In this document: in pieces, positions 51,214 through 60,209 of the stretch
How the letters are laid out: each line of letters opens with the position of its first letter
How positions within the stretch are numbered: position 1 is the stretch's first letter
NCBI RefSeq assembly: GCF_039545455.1
Contig: NZ_CP154468.1
Coordinates: 558,001-622,000, forward strand
Length of the DNA: 64,000 nt
Reading direction: 5' to 3'
Origin: Brucella sp. BE17
Lineage (GTDB): Bacteria > Pseudomonadota > Alphaproteobacteria > Rhizobiales > Rhizobiaceae
Position numbers and translations under genes: made by a program
The notes under the pieces: model-generated
What the model was told of the DNA's origin: nothing
Seen by the model: the letters and a program-made list of their open reading frames with translations, nothing else
Databases searched by the model: none

Positions 51214-51308
51214 GGCGCGTGCGGTGGTAGGCCCGCACGCGCCGCATCGCATCTTGGGATCGAAGACCACTGCCGCGGTCAGGATGGCCGGTCTTCACGG
51301 ATGCGATG
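51214..51308. other. Multi-stem inverted repeats between bhuA and bhuQ
   Basis: An 11-bp perfect stem (51214-51224 with 51233-51243) stands next to a nested structure: CATCGCAT/ATGCGATG (51245-51252 with 51301-51308) enclosing GAAGACC/GGTCTTC (51262-51268 with 51290-51296). There is no clean T-run. It may terminate bhuA or regulate bhuQ. Confidence 0.5.
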
Positions 51309-51342
51309 ATTTCCGGATGGAGCGATGACGCTTGCACAGACC

Positions 51343-53538
51343 CTAGAATTTTTGCGTCAGCGATATTTTAAAGTTACGTCCCGCTTCGGAATAGAACTCG
51401 GTCACATTGCTCACACTGTTGACCTCCATCGCGTTGTAATATTGCTTGTCGAAGAGATTATAGACACCGGCCTGCAAGCGCATGCCCTTGATCTGTTCGG
51501 GTTCCCACCATCCGGTCAGATTGACAATGCCATAGCCCGGCAAACGGCGCGACGACATGCCCGACCGTGTCGATATGGTCTGGTTGAGATAACCAGCCAT
51601 GACCACGCTGGCGTCAGCACCCCAGTTCTCAGTGTCATAACCGACGCCTACCACACCCTTGAGCGGCTGAGAGGAGGAGAGGGGTATATTGTCGTCAAGG
51701 TTCATGGCTTTGGCATAGCTGACCGCGCCATGAATATTGATGCCGTTGTTGAAGTAGTGATGGGCTTTCAGTTCGATACCGGCAATGCGGGCCTTGTTGA
51801 GGTTGCGGAAGGTCGTCAGGCCATCCGGATAGTCATCAGTGCGCGTGGTGATGGTATCGATGAAGCTGCTGTAGCGGTTGACGAAGGCAGTGATGCGTCC
51901 GCCGGTGTTCTGATTGCCGAAATTGGCACCGATGTCGAAGCCATAGCCGGTTTCCGGGTCGAGATCAGGATTGCCGATCGTGCCATAAGTCGCCGAGAGA
52001 TATGTGACGTATAGCTGATCGATTTCAGGTGATTTATAGGTTGTGGAGAACTGCGCGAATAATTCCAGTTCAGGCATTGCCTGCCAGGAAGCGCGGATCT
52101 TCGGCGAGAAGCGATTGCCCGTGCTGTCGGCATAACCGCTTTCGGAATCCGGTTTGAACTTGTACCAGTCATAGCGGATACCGGGTGTGATCGCGAAAGG
52201 CGTATCACCAATCTCGATCCGATCTTCTACGAACATGCCGAAGCGCGTCGCATCCACGTCAGGCGTATCCTTCTGGTTGATATGTAGGTATGGGCACACG
52301 AACATCTGTTCCATCGGCGTCGCAGTGCCGCGCGTACAATTATCGGCCCCGGTCAGTTGTTGTTTGTATTTCGAAAAGCTGACATCGCCGCCAATTGTCA
52401 AGGAGTGCGAGAGCGTACCCGTATCAAAGTCGAGATTGGTATAACCGGTCGCGCCGTAGCGTTCTTCTTCAAGATTGTACTTGCGGGAATAGGGGCCGCG
52501 CAGGCTGCTGATACGCGTTCCGTTGGTTTCATAGGACCGTTCGATACGCTGCCAGTACAAGGTCGCAAATGCATTGTTGACGAGGGCATCTTCGCTTTGT
52601 GCTTCATAACGGTAGTCCAGCGAGATCCGGTCGCGCTTGTTTTGCTGGTTATCGCGCAGCGTCTTGTTGTCATAGGTGGTGCCGGCGTCCGAATATTTGT
52701 CGGTATCCGCGTCGAGCCGGTTGCGTTCCGCAGTCAGGCCGACCGTATGTCCGCCTTCCAGTTCCTGGCGCAGCTTGAACATGAGATTGCTGCGATCATA
52801 ATCGCGTGGATTGGCTTCGGTTCGCGCGCTGCCGTAACCACCGACATCACCGGTATTCTGAACTTCATGACCGCGCTTGTAGGAGCCCTGAAACAGCACA
52901 GACGTATTCTGGATTTTCTGGGCAACAGCGGCGGAGCCGATAAACGATTTGTCAGACCCGTCATAGGTGAGCTTTGCAATGCCGCCAAAGGCTTTGCCGG
53001 GAGCAAGCAGATCTGCCGGTTCGAGCGTCTTGAGTGCGAGTGCGCCACCCATTGCGCCACCACCAACCCGGCTGGCGTCTGCTCCATAAAGAACATCAAA
53101 GGTCGAAAGCGACGACAGATCATAGGCGTCGGAGCCGCCTGACACGGCTGAGCGCACATAGGCTTCGAGATAAGGAATGGCGATACCATCGATTGTTGTC
53201 AGCACGCGATTGCCTTCAAGGCCGCGAATGTTGACGCTGCCGGTGGTGGAGTTAACGGCTACACCCGGTTCCGTCGTGTTGCCGATATCTTTAAGTGTAT
53301 TGATATCCTGCTTGCTGATTTGATCGGCAGTGGTGGTGCTGGCAAGCGGCGTGTCGGTGACCGAGCCCTTGCTCGTGCGAACCCCTTTGATGACAACTGT
53401 CTTGAGATTGACGCCATCTTCCGATTCGGAAGCCTTCTGTTCCTGTGCGAATGACTGTGATGTCATTGCCACGAGGATGATCGCAAGGCCGCTGCTTGCC
53501 AGAAATGACCGTTTGTATTGCCCACCAGTCGCCCGCAT
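51343..53538 (-). CDS. bhuA: TonB-dependent haem receptor BhuA
   Basis: The 731-residue product has a signal peptide ending near SFA, a plug domain (about 45-165, with GSVNIRGLEGNRVLTTIDG), and a beta-barrel to the C-terminal Phe. The haem-receptor NPxL-type box (IGNPDLDPETGYGFDIG) is near residue 525. It imports haem across the outer membrane using TonB. It is divergent from hmuP about 315 bases away, the usual arrangement in rhizobia and Brucella, where HmuP, RirA and Irr influence the receptor. Confidence 0.92.
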   Translation of the reverse strand: MRATGGQYKRSFLASSGLAIILVAMTSQSFAQEQKASESEDGVNLKTVVIKGVRTSKGSVTDTPLASTTTADQISKQDINTLKDIGNTTEPGVAVNSTTGSVNIRGLEGNRVLTTIDGIAIPYLEAYVRSAVSGGSDAYDLSSLSTFDVLYGADASRVGGGAMGGALALKTLEPADLLAPGKAFGGIAKLTYDGSDKSFIGSAAVAQKIQNTSVLFQGSYKRGHEVQNTGDVGGYGSARTEANPRDYDRSNLMFKLRQELEGGHTVGLTAERNRLDADTDKYSDAGTTYDNKTLRDNQQNKRDRISLDYRYEAQSEDALVNNAFATLYWQRIERSYETNGTRISSLRGPYSRKYNLEEERYGATGYTNLDFDTGTLSHSLTIGGDVSFSKYKQQLTGADNCTRGTATPMEQMFVCPYLHINQKDTPDVDATRFGMFVEDRIEIGDTPFAITPGIRYDWYKFKPDSESGYADSTGNRFSPKIRASWQAMPELELFAQFSTTYKSPEIDQLYVTYLSATYGTIGNPDLDPETGYGFDIGANFGNQNTGGRITAFVNRYSSFIDTITTRTDDYPDGLTTFRNLNKARIAGIELKAHHYFNNGINIHGAVSYAKAMNLDDNIPLSSSQPLKGVVGVGYDTENWGADASVVMAGYLNQTISTRSGMSSRRLPGYGIVNLTGWWEPEQIKGMRLQAGVYNLFDKQYYNAMEVNSVSNVTEFYSEAGRNFKISLTQKF

Positions 53539-53854
53539 TCCAATTTCCTTTACACCTCAGCTTTTCCGCGGCGCTGACAGCCGGGAAGCTCGATAAAATC
53601 CAGATAGTTAGGATGCTTCCCTATGAAAGCGTCGGCGCTGGCTGGCGAAGAGGAAAATCTTCGTGGCTTGCACTGGAAAAGCAAGATTTAAACTTGACTC
53701 GATTAATCCAGTAATGCAGTGATTATTAAACATGACTGGCGATGTCAATAAATCAATTCAGGTGCGGCAGTCTGTTTTTGATTTGTGAAAACACCGCTCA
53801 GCCCGGACAATTAACAGCCGATCAACACAGGGCCGATCAAAACAGGGCAGGACA
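53539..53854. promoter_or_regulatory. bhuA-hmuP divergent control region
   Basis: No gene is visible. It must hold both promoters and the binding sites of iron regulators. I found no perfect ICE box. AT-rich tracts around 53685-53750 are the likely promoter core. Confidence 0.5.
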
Positions 53855-54145
53855 ATGAACAGGCGTATAGATATCGACATGCAGGTACGTTTGCCCCGCG
53901 GCCACACCGCTGACCGCTCTCCACATCGCTTGCATGACAATCAAGGCAGGATTGGCGGCGCTGAAAAAGCAGATGCGCGCACTGGCGAAACACAGCGTCT
54001 CTGCGCGACCTTGAAGGAATCGCATCTCAAGACTTATGGCAGCCGCGAGCTTTTCGACGGTTCGCGTGAAGTGGGCATAGAGCATGGCGGATCGCTCTAT
54101 CGCTTGAAAATTACCCGCCAAGGCAAGCTCATTCTGAACAAATAG
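53855..54145 (+). CDS. hmuP: HemP/HmuP haem-uptake regulator
   Basis: The C-terminal 36 residues ([20 protein letters not shown] then [14 protein letters not shown]) are a HemP domain, which in rhizobia co-activates the haem receptor gene with Irr. The 60-residue N-terminal part is not conserved in known HemP proteins, so the true start may lie downstream, for example near TTG 54013, although no ribosome site is seen there. AGGA precedes ATG 53855. It is followed by hmuS after 12 bases. Confidence 0.8.
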   Translation: MNRRIDIDMQVRLPRGHTADRSPHRLHDNQGRIGGAEKADARTGETQRLCATLKESHLKTYGSRELFDGSREVGIEHGGSLYRLKITRQGKLILNK

Positions 54146-54157
54146 GCAATCATATCC

Positions 54158-55231
54158 ATGACGATCCAATCTAAGCCCTCCCCAGAACAGATTCTCCAGG
54201 CACGGGCGGATAATCCCAAAACGCGAGAGCGCGAATTTGCACAGAGCCTCAATATTTCCGAGGCCGATTTCATCGCTGCTCATTGCGGACTGGGTGAAGA
54301 CGCCGCTATTTCTGCCCGCCACATAGACGCCAATGTGGAAAAGCTTCTTCAGCGCGTATCCTCGCTGGGGGAAGTGATGGCGCTGACGCGCAACGAGAGC
54401 GTGGTTCACGAGAAGATTGGTCCGTTCGAAAAGGCGATATGGGGCCCGCATGCGTCGCTGGTTCTCGGTCAGCAGATCGATCTGCGTATTTTCCCCAAGC
54501 ATTGGGTGCATGGATTTGCCGTGCGCAAGAATGAAGGTGGCGATGTGCGCCGCAGCCTGCAATTCTTTGATGCGGCCGGCGAGGCCGTACACAAGATTCA
54601 CCTGCGACCGGCTTCCAATGTTGATGCCTATGAAGCACTCGTCGCCGAGTTGCTGCTGGATGACCAATCCGCCTCGATTGAAACCAAACTTCCCGTAAAG
54701 GGCGAGAAGTCCGATGCGACGAAGGTCGATATCGTTGCGTTCCGCGAGCGGTGGGGTTCTTTGACCGATGTGCACCAGTTTGTCGGGCTTCTGAAAGATT
54801 TCGGCGTCGACCGGCATCAGGCAGTGCATCTGGCTGGACAGGATTTTGCCTGGCGCGTCGATCTCTCCGCCGTCGAGGCAATGATGAACCATGCTGTGCA
54901 GCAGCAATTGCCGATCATGTGCTTTGTGGGCAGTCGCGGCTGCATCCAGATCCACACTGGCCCCATCCATGAGATCAAGATGCTGGGACCGTGGCTCAAC
55001 GTCCTGGATCCGACGTTCCACATGCATCTGCGCGTTGATCATATTGCCGACGCATGGGTTGTGCGCAAGCCGACCAAGGATGGCCATGTCACCTCGCTCG
55101 AGGCCTATGACACGAAGGGCGAACTGATCGTGCAGTTCTTTGGCGAACGCCATGAAGGCGAAGCGGAACTCGCGGACTGGCGCATGATCGCTGAAAACCT
55201 GCCGCGCCTGCCGCAGTCGTCGGCCGCATAG
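54158..55231 (+). CDS. hmuS: HmuS haem-trafficking/degrading protein
   Basis: This 357-residue cytoplasmic protein has two ChuX/HmuS-like halves. Family segments include MALTRNESVVHEKIGPFEK near 73 and FVGSRGCIQIHTGPI near 256. The likely haem-ligand His lies in the C-terminal half. It receives haem from HmuTUV. It lies 12 bases after hmuP and 10 before hmuT. Confidence 0.92.
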   Translation: MTIQSKPSPEQILQARADNPKTREREFAQSLNISEADFIAAHCGLGEDAAISARHIDANVEKLLQRVSSLGEVMALTRNESVVHEKIGPFEKAIWGPHASLVLGQQIDLRIFPKHWVHGFAVRKNEGGDVRRSLQFFDAAGEAVHKIHLRPASNVDAYEALVAELLLDDQSASIETKLPVKGEKSDATKVDIVAFRERWGSLTDVHQFVGLLKDFGVDRHQAVHLAGQDFAWRVDLSAVEAMMNHAVQQQLPIMCFVGSRGCIQIHTGPIHEIKMLGPWLNVLDPTFHMHLRVDHIADAWVVRKPTKDGHVTSLEAYDTKGELIVQFFGERHEGEAELADWRMIAENLPRLPQSSAA

Positions 55232-55241
55232 GATCATTACC

Positions 55242-56144
55242 ATGTCGGTCATTTCGAACGGTTTTATGCGCTTTGCCGCACTCACCGCTGTTGCCCTATC
55301 TTTCGGGATAGGGGTTGCGTGGGCTGAGACGGTGGAAAAATTACCGGATACATCGCGCGTCGTTTCGGTTGGCGGTGCTGTGACGGAGATTGTCTACGCG
55401 CTGGGTGCAGAAAAAATGCTGGTCGCACGCGACCAGACCAGCCTTTATCCGAAAGAAGTCCAGGCATTGCCGGACGTCGGTTACATGCGTCGGCTTGCGC
55501 CGGAAGGGGTTCTTTCGGTCAATCCTAGCGGCATTCTGCTGGTTGAGGGTAGCGGTCCTCCCGACACGCTGGAGGTTCTTAAGAAAGCCACCGTTCCGAT
55601 GGTTATCATTCCGGAAAAGTTTGACCGCAACGGCGTGATTGCGAAGATCGATGCAGTGGGTAAGGCGCTCGGCCTTGAAGACAGGGCTAAGGCGCTTGCC
55701 TCTGATGTTGCGCGCGATCTCGATGAAGCTGAAAAGCTTGCCGCGGGCAGAAAGCATCGCAAGCGCGTTTTGTTCGTATTATCCGTGACCGGCGGCCGTC
55801 TTACGGCTTCTGGCACCGGTACGGCGGCTGACGGCGCAATCAGGCTTGCGGGCGCTGAAAACGTCATCACCGAATATGCAGGCTACAAGCAACTGACCGA
55901 CGAAGCGATCGAGAAAGCGGCACCCGATGTTATCCTGATGATGCAGGGCGGCGGCGATCATTCTGCAAATGATGACATTCTCAACAATCCGATGATCGCT
56001 GCGACGCCTGCGGGACGTGAGCGAAACCTCGTCAGGATGGATGCGCTTTATCTGCTCGGTTTTGGTCCGCGCACCGGTGCTGCCGTTCGTGAACTGGCGG
56101 AAAAAATCTATGATACAGCACCCGATAAACAGGGTGGGCAATAA
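55242..56144 (+). CDS. hmuT: Haem ABC transporter periplasmic binding protein HmuT
   Basis: The 300-residue product has a signal peptide ending near AWA and the class III binding fold, with RVVSVGGAVTEIVYALGAE and a conserved haem-ligand-type Tyr in ARDQTSLYPKE. It carries haem from BhuA to HmuU. It starts at ATG 55242 with a modest ribosome site (GGATCATTACC) and is in a tight operon. Confidence 0.92.
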   Translation: MSVISNGFMRFAALTAVALSFGIGVAWAETVEKLPDTSRVVSVGGAVTEIVYALGAEKMLVARDQTSLYPKEVQALPDVGYMRRLAPEGVLSVNPSGILLVEGSGPPDTLEVLKKATVPMVIIPEKFDRNGVIAKIDAVGKALGLEDRAKALASDVARDLDEAEKLAAGRKHRKRVLFVLSVTGGRLTASGTGTAADGAIRLAGAENVITEYAGYKQLTDEAIEKAAPDVILMMQGGGDHSANDDILNNPMIAATPAGRERNLVRMDALYLLGFGPRTGAAVRELAEKIYDTAPDKQGGQ

Positions 56145-56155
56145 GGAAACCCCGA

Positions 56156-57280
56156 ATGTCCATTGAGTTGGGGGCCGCAGGCCGGCAGCGGTTTGCTGCA
56201 TATTATGGAATGACGAAGCCCGATAAAGAGGTTCAAGCCGGCGATCGCGCGCCCCGCGCGCGACTTGCCATTGCTCTTCTGGCACTGGCGCTTTGCATTA
56301 CGGCAATGTTCAGCCTGACGGCGGGTGCATCGGACGCGTCTGTTATGACGCTGCTCAACGGCCTGATGTTCGGCGAGGGGCTTGAAGCCGTGCGACGCGA
56401 TCATCTCATCATAATGGAAATCCGCCTACCGCGCATCGCTCTTGGGATATTGATTGGGGCAGGGCTTGCGGTTTCAGGCGCAGTCATGCAAGGGCTGTTT
56501 CGCAATCCGCTGGCCGATCCAGGATTGGTCGGCGTTTCAGCCGGTGCCGGTCTGGGGGCCGTCTCGATCATTGTTCTTGGAACGGGTGTGCTTGCTCCTC
56601 TCGTCGCTGCACTGGGTATGTATGCTCTGCCGCTCGCTGCTTTTCTGGGCGGTCTTGCGACCACGCTTTTGCTTTACCGTGTCGCAACAAGGAGAGGGCG
56701 CACCTCAGTCGCAACCATGCTTCTGGCAGGTATTGCGCTTGGTGCACTGGCCGGGGCCGCCACCGGTGCATTGATCTATATAGCCGACGACAGGCAATTG
56801 CGTGACCTGACATTCTGGAGCATGGGATCGCTTGCCGGGGCAACCTGGAGCAAGATCGGTGCCGCCGGGCCGGTTATCGCCGTCGTTCTTATCGTCTCGC
56901 CGGTTCTCGCGCGCGGACTTAACGCTCTGGCGCTTGGAGAAGCGGCTGCTGGCCATCTCGGCATTCAGGTGCAGCGCATCAAGAACGTTGCGATCGTCAC
57001 GGTTGCGGCGGCAACGGGCGCTACCGTTGCGGTGTCCGGCGGCATCGGCTTCATCGGTATTGTCGTGCCGCATATGCTGCGCCTCGCCATCGGGCCGGAT
57101 CATCGTTATCTTCTGCCCGCATCCGCACTTCTGGGGGCAATCCTGCTCTTGCTCGCCGATGCCGTAAGCCGTACCATTGTTGCACCTGCGGAATTGCCCA
57201 TCGGTATCATCACCGCCATTTGCGGCGCGCCGTTCTTCCTGTGGATATTGCTGCGCCAGCGCGGCCTGATCGACCTGTGA
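56156..57280 (+). CDS. hmuU: Haem ABC transporter permease HmuU
   Basis: This 374-residue FecCD-type permease has about ten membrane segments. Hallmarks are GAGLAVSGAVMQGLFRNPLADPGLVGVSAGAGLG, written in part, near residue 100-130, and GGIGFIGIVVPHMLR near 300. It moves haem through the inner membrane and pairs with HmuV, encoded 7 bases downstream. The first 40 residues are hydrophilic and longer than usual, so a later start is possible. Confidence 0.92.
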   Translation: MSIELGAAGRQRFAAYYGMTKPDKEVQAGDRAPRARLAIALLALALCITAMFSLTAGASDASVMTLLNGLMFGEGLEAVRRDHLIIMEIRLPRIALGILIGAGLAVSGAVMQGLFRNPLADPGLVGVSAGAGLGAVSIIVLGTGVLAPLVAALGMYALPLAAFLGGLATTLLLYRVATRRGRTSVATMLLAGIALGALAGAATGALIYIADDRQLRDLTFWSMGSLAGATWSKIGAAGPVIAVVLIVSPVLARGLNALALGEAAAGHLGIQVQRIKNVAIVTVAAATGATVAVSGGIGFIGIVVPHMLRLAIGPDHRYLLPASALLGAILLLLADAVSRTIVAPAELPIGIITAICGAPFFLWILLRQRGLIDL

Positions 57281-57287
57281 GGCTGCA

Positions 57288-58091
57288 ATGATTGAAACAA
57301 GAGCCTTGAGTGTCGAACTTTCCGGCAAGACAATTGTCGAGAATATTGATTTTGCCGCACGCGCAGGCGAGGTGACGGCGATCGTTGGTCCCAATGGCTC
57401 GGGTAAGACCACACTTTTGCGCGCGCTTTCCGGCGATATTCCCTTTTCCGGCGAAGCTCTTCTGGAAGAGCGTCCTTTTAGCGCGATAAAGCCATGGGAA
57501 ATGGCTGCGCGCCGTGCGGTGCTACCGCAGGCAAGTGCGCTGTCCTTTCCTTTCACCGTGCGCGAGATTGTCGGCCTTGGCCTCACCGGTGGCTATAGCG
57601 GTGTTTCACGGGAGCAAGAACAGGCGTTGCCGGATCTCGCTTTGCAGAAAGTCGATCTTGGTGGTTTTGGCGGCAGGCTCTATCAGGAACTGTCGGGGGG
57701 CGAACAACAGCGTGTGCAACTTGCCCGCGTGCTGTGTCAGGTCTGGAAACCGGTTGTCGATGGTGTGCCGCGCTATCTGTTTCTGGATGAGCCGGTTTCG
57801 AGCCTCGATATCCGCCATCAGATCGTGGTGATGGAAATCGCCCGCGATTTTGCGACCGCAGGCGGCGGGGTGATTGCCATCCTGCATGATCTCAATCTGA
57901 CGGCGATGTTTGCTGATCGTATTGCAGTGATGCATCGCGGCCGTCTTGATGTGATTGCGACGCCGCAGGAAGCACTCACCGACGAGCGTCTGGAGCGCGT
58001 CTATGAATGCAGTTTGCGGGTCGGCGTTCCGCCGCATCAAGGCGTTCCGTTCGTTCTACCGCAATCAGCCTATCGTGCAGCGGCCGAATAA
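57288..58091 (+). CDS. hmuV: Haem ABC transporter ATP-binding protein HmuV
   Basis: This 267-residue ATPase has Walker A GPNGSGKTT near residue 37, signature ELSGGEQQRVQLARVL, Walker B YLFLDEPVSSLD, and a switch His in ILHDLNLT. It powers HmuU and is the last gene of hmuPSTUV. A bidirectional hairpin follows. Confidence 0.94.
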   Translation: MIETRALSVELSGKTIVENIDFAARAGEVTAIVGPNGSGKTTLLRALSGDIPFSGEALLEERPFSAIKPWEMAARRAVLPQASALSFPFTVREIVGLGLTGGYSGVSREQEQALPDLALQKVDLGGFGGRLYQELSGGEQQRVQLARVLCQVWKPVVDGVPRYLFLDEPVSSLDIRHQIVVMEIARDFATAGGGVIAILHDLNLTAMFADRIAVMHRGRLDVIATPQEALTDERLERVYECSLRVGVPPHQGVPFVLPQSAYRAAAE

Positions 58092-58096
58092 TAAAA

Positions 58097-58118
58097 TAGC
58101 CCGGTCAAGGCCGGGCTA
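58097..58118. terminator. Bidirectional terminator between hmuV and rirA
   Basis: TAGCCCGG (58097-58104) pairs with CCGGGCTA (58111-58118). On the minus strand it is followed by TATTTTATTATT, fitting rirA termination. Confidence 0.75.
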
Positions 58119-58140
58119 CAAAGTTGTCATCGCAGATTTG

Positions 58141-58602
58141 TCAGCTTGCGACGCGCTGCTCTTCCATTTCGTCAAGGCCAAGCAGGGATCGCACATGTGG
58201 GCGCGCCTTGACCAGATCCGAAATATGATACTTCATCAGCACGCCGAAGAAGGCGTTGAGCGCTTCACGTAGCGCCGAATTCAGCGCACAGCTATCGACG
58301 AGCGGACATTCGGTTGCGTCATTGTCAAAGCATTCGGCCATGGAGAAGCTTTCTTCCGTAACGCGTACCACGTCGAAGAGCGTAATCTCGTCGGCTGGAC
58401 GACCAAGGCGAACGCCGCCATTGCGACCGCGCACCGTTTCAACCAACCCGTGTTCCACAAGCGGCTGCAAAATCTTGAACAGAAAAAGCTCCGAAACGCT
58501 GTAAGCGCGGGCAATCTCGGGGATGCGGCTCAACTTGCCGTCATTGGCGGCACAATACATGAGCATGCGAACGGCATAATTCGTCTGACGGGTAAGACGC
58601 AT
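58141..58602 (-). CDS. rirA: Rrf2-family iron regulator RirA
   Basis: This 153-residue regulator senses iron through an Fe-S cluster and represses iron-uptake genes when iron is sufficient. Cys91, Cys99 and Cys105 (AECFDNDATECPLVDSC) match the three cluster ligands of rhizobial RirA by position. The winged helix is at about 1-60 with VETVRGRNGGVRL. Start 58602 is set by AAGGAA; an upstream frame is rejected. It lies among its likely targets and has an ICE-like box upstream. Confidence 0.93.
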   Translation of the reverse strand: MRLTRQTNYAVRMLMYCAANDGKLSRIPEIARAYSVSELFLFKILQPLVEHGLVETVRGRNGGVRLGRPADEITLFDVVRVTEESFSMAECFDNDATECPLVDSCALNSALREALNAFFGVLMKYHISDLVKARPHVRSLLGLDEMEEQRVAS

Positions 58603-58750
58603 GGCTATTCCTTTCAGCACGACCCTGACCATTTCCACATCGGCTGTCAGGACGGAAAAACTTTCGATCTCTATTTACACATGATTGTATCGCGGCGATT
58701 TCGCGCCAGATAGAATCAAGGTTGCGGCAAGCGCTTCTTCTGCATGCCAG

Positions 58751-58767
58751 TTTAGAATCATTCTTAA
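58751..58767. promoter_or_regulatory. ICE-like (Irr) box upstream of rirA
   Basis: TTTAGAATCATTCTTAA matches the iron-control element TTTAGAA-N3-TTCTAAA except near its last bases. It lies about 150 bases before rirA and about 90 bases from the divergent side. Confidence 0.55.
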
Positions 58768-58862
58768 TATATATGAAGTCTTTTCTCAGCTTTAAAGTGA
58801 CAAACCGGTAGTTTTTTCGTTATCTTGGTTTCCATGAGAAGGGCCCTCCCGTGCCCCAGCCT

Positions 58863-59321
58863 TTATTGACAGACATCGATCCATTGCGCGTCAACCAGTG
58901 TCGCCATCCTGTCGGGCGCGATGCGCACAGCGCTGTTGATGGCGCCTGCTGCCGGAACCACTTCGGCAAAGTGTTTTAGCGATATGTCGCAATAGACCGG
59001 CAGCGCTTCCGGCAATCCGAAGGGGCAGACGCCGCCTACCGGGTGACTGGTCTTTGCGAGGACCGCTTCTGCATCGAGCATACGCGGCTTGGTTCCGAAA
59101 AGGTCCTTGAACTTGCGGTTGTCGATGCGCGCATCTCCGCGCGTAACGACAAGGATGGTTTGTTCTTTTGCAGCAAGCGAGAGCGTCTTTGCGATCTGTC
59201 CCGGCGCAACGCCGTGTGCCTCAGCAGCCAACGCGACGGTAGCGGTGCTCGTCGGCAGCTCGATGACCTCGATCTCTGGTGCCTTGTCGGCGAAAAATGC
59301 CCTTACGGATTCCAAGCTCAT
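58863..59321 (-). CDS. YbaK/EbsC family Cys-tRNA(Pro) deacylase-like protein
   Basis: This 152-residue protein has the YbaK/ProX editing fold: AKTLSLAAKEQTILVVTRGDARID near residue 44, the conserved Lys in that segment, and HPVGGVCPFGLP near 92-103. Family members hydrolyse mischarged tRNAs. It lies between rirA and the siderophore transporter without an obvious link to iron. Confidence 0.87.
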   Translation of the reverse strand: MSLESVRAFFADKAPEIEVIELPTSTATVALAAEAHGVAPGQIAKTLSLAAKEQTILVVTRGDARIDNRKFKDLFGTKPRMLDAEAVLAKTSHPVGGVCPFGLPEALPVYCDISLKHFAEVVPAAGAINSAVRIAPDRMATLVDAQWIDVCQ

Positions 59322-59396
59322 CGTTCTCGACAGTTATTTTGAATACTTAACTCAAGTTTAAGCCGTCTTGACGCTCCCGGCAAGTCTGGAATCATT

Positions 59397-60209
59397 TTAA
59401 TTGTCAAAACTCTCTTTCATCCGGTGGCGGCCAATTGGAAGCATGATCGGTCGGCCGGAGGTGGGATCAATGATAACCCTGCTTTTAAGGCCGAACACTT
59501 TTGCCACATTGTGTTCGGTCAAAACCTCATCCGGTGCGCCGGATATTTGCAGCTTGCCGTCGGACATGGCGACCAGAAAATCCGCATAACGCGCAGCGAG
59601 ATTAAGATCGTGAAGCACCACGACGATGGTGGTTCCGCGTGACCGGTTGAGATCGGTCAGAAGGTCGAGGATTTCCACCTGATGGCTGATGTCGAGAAAT
59701 GTGGTGGGCTCATCAAGCAGCAATATATCGGTCTGCTGGGCGAGTGCCATGGCGATCCACACGCGCTGGCGCTGCCCGCCTGAAAGCTCATCCATCGGCC
59801 GCTCGGCGAGTTCCGCAGTCTGCGTGACGGTCAGGGCAGCTGCGACTGCCTCATCGTCCTCGCGCGTCCAGCGCGCAAAGATTTTCTGGTGCGGGTTGCG
59901 CCCCCGGCTCACAAGATCGGCAACGGCTATGCCTTCGGGTGCCACGGGCGATTGCGGCAGCAGTCCCAATGTCTGGGCGAGTTTGCGCGATGGCATCTTA
60001 TGGATCGATTTTCCGTCGAGCAGCACATGACCTTGGCGTGGCGTCAAAAGCCGAGACATGGTGCGCAAAAGCGTGGATTTTCCGCAGGCATTGGCACCGA
60101 CGATGACCGTGATTTTCCCGGTCGGCACGTTAAGGTCGAGGCCGTCGAGGATCAACGTATCATCATAGCCCGACGAAAGCGCTTTTACGGTTAGGGAATG
60201 CGTGGTCAT
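59397..60209 (-). CDS. Siderophore ABC transporter ATP-binding protein (FepC-like)
   Basis: This 270-residue ATPase has Walker A GANACGKST near residue 38, signature ELSGGQRQRVWIAMAL, Walker B ILLLDEPTTFLD and switch His in VLHDLNLA. It drives import of a ferric siderophore with the two permeases and binding protein encoded upstream. Its start overlaps the preceding permease stop by four bases; it is the last gene of the unit. Confidence 0.92.
   Translation of the reverse strand: MTTHSLTVKALSSGYDDTLILDGLDLNVPTGKITVIVGANACGKSTLLRTMSRLLTPRQGHVLLDGKSIHKMPSRKLAQTLGLLPQSPVAPEGIAVADLVSRGRNPHQKIFARWTREDDEAVAAALTVTQTAELAERPMDELSGGQRQRVWIAMALAQQTDILLLDEPTTFLDISHQVEILDLLTDLNRSRGTTIVVVLHDLNLAARYADFLVAMSDGKLQISGAPDEVLTEHNVAKVFGLKSRVIIDPTSGRPIMLPIGRHRMKESFDN

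Noticed and set aside
53539..53760. Cobalamin riboswitch upstream of a TonB-dependent receptor
   Set aside because: No B12-box sequence was found; the receptor has haem-type motifs and lies beside hmu genes.
53837..55285. 482-residue minus-strand ORF opposite hmuP and hmuS
   Set aside because: HmuS and HemP are clear on the plus strand; the antisense frame has no family features.
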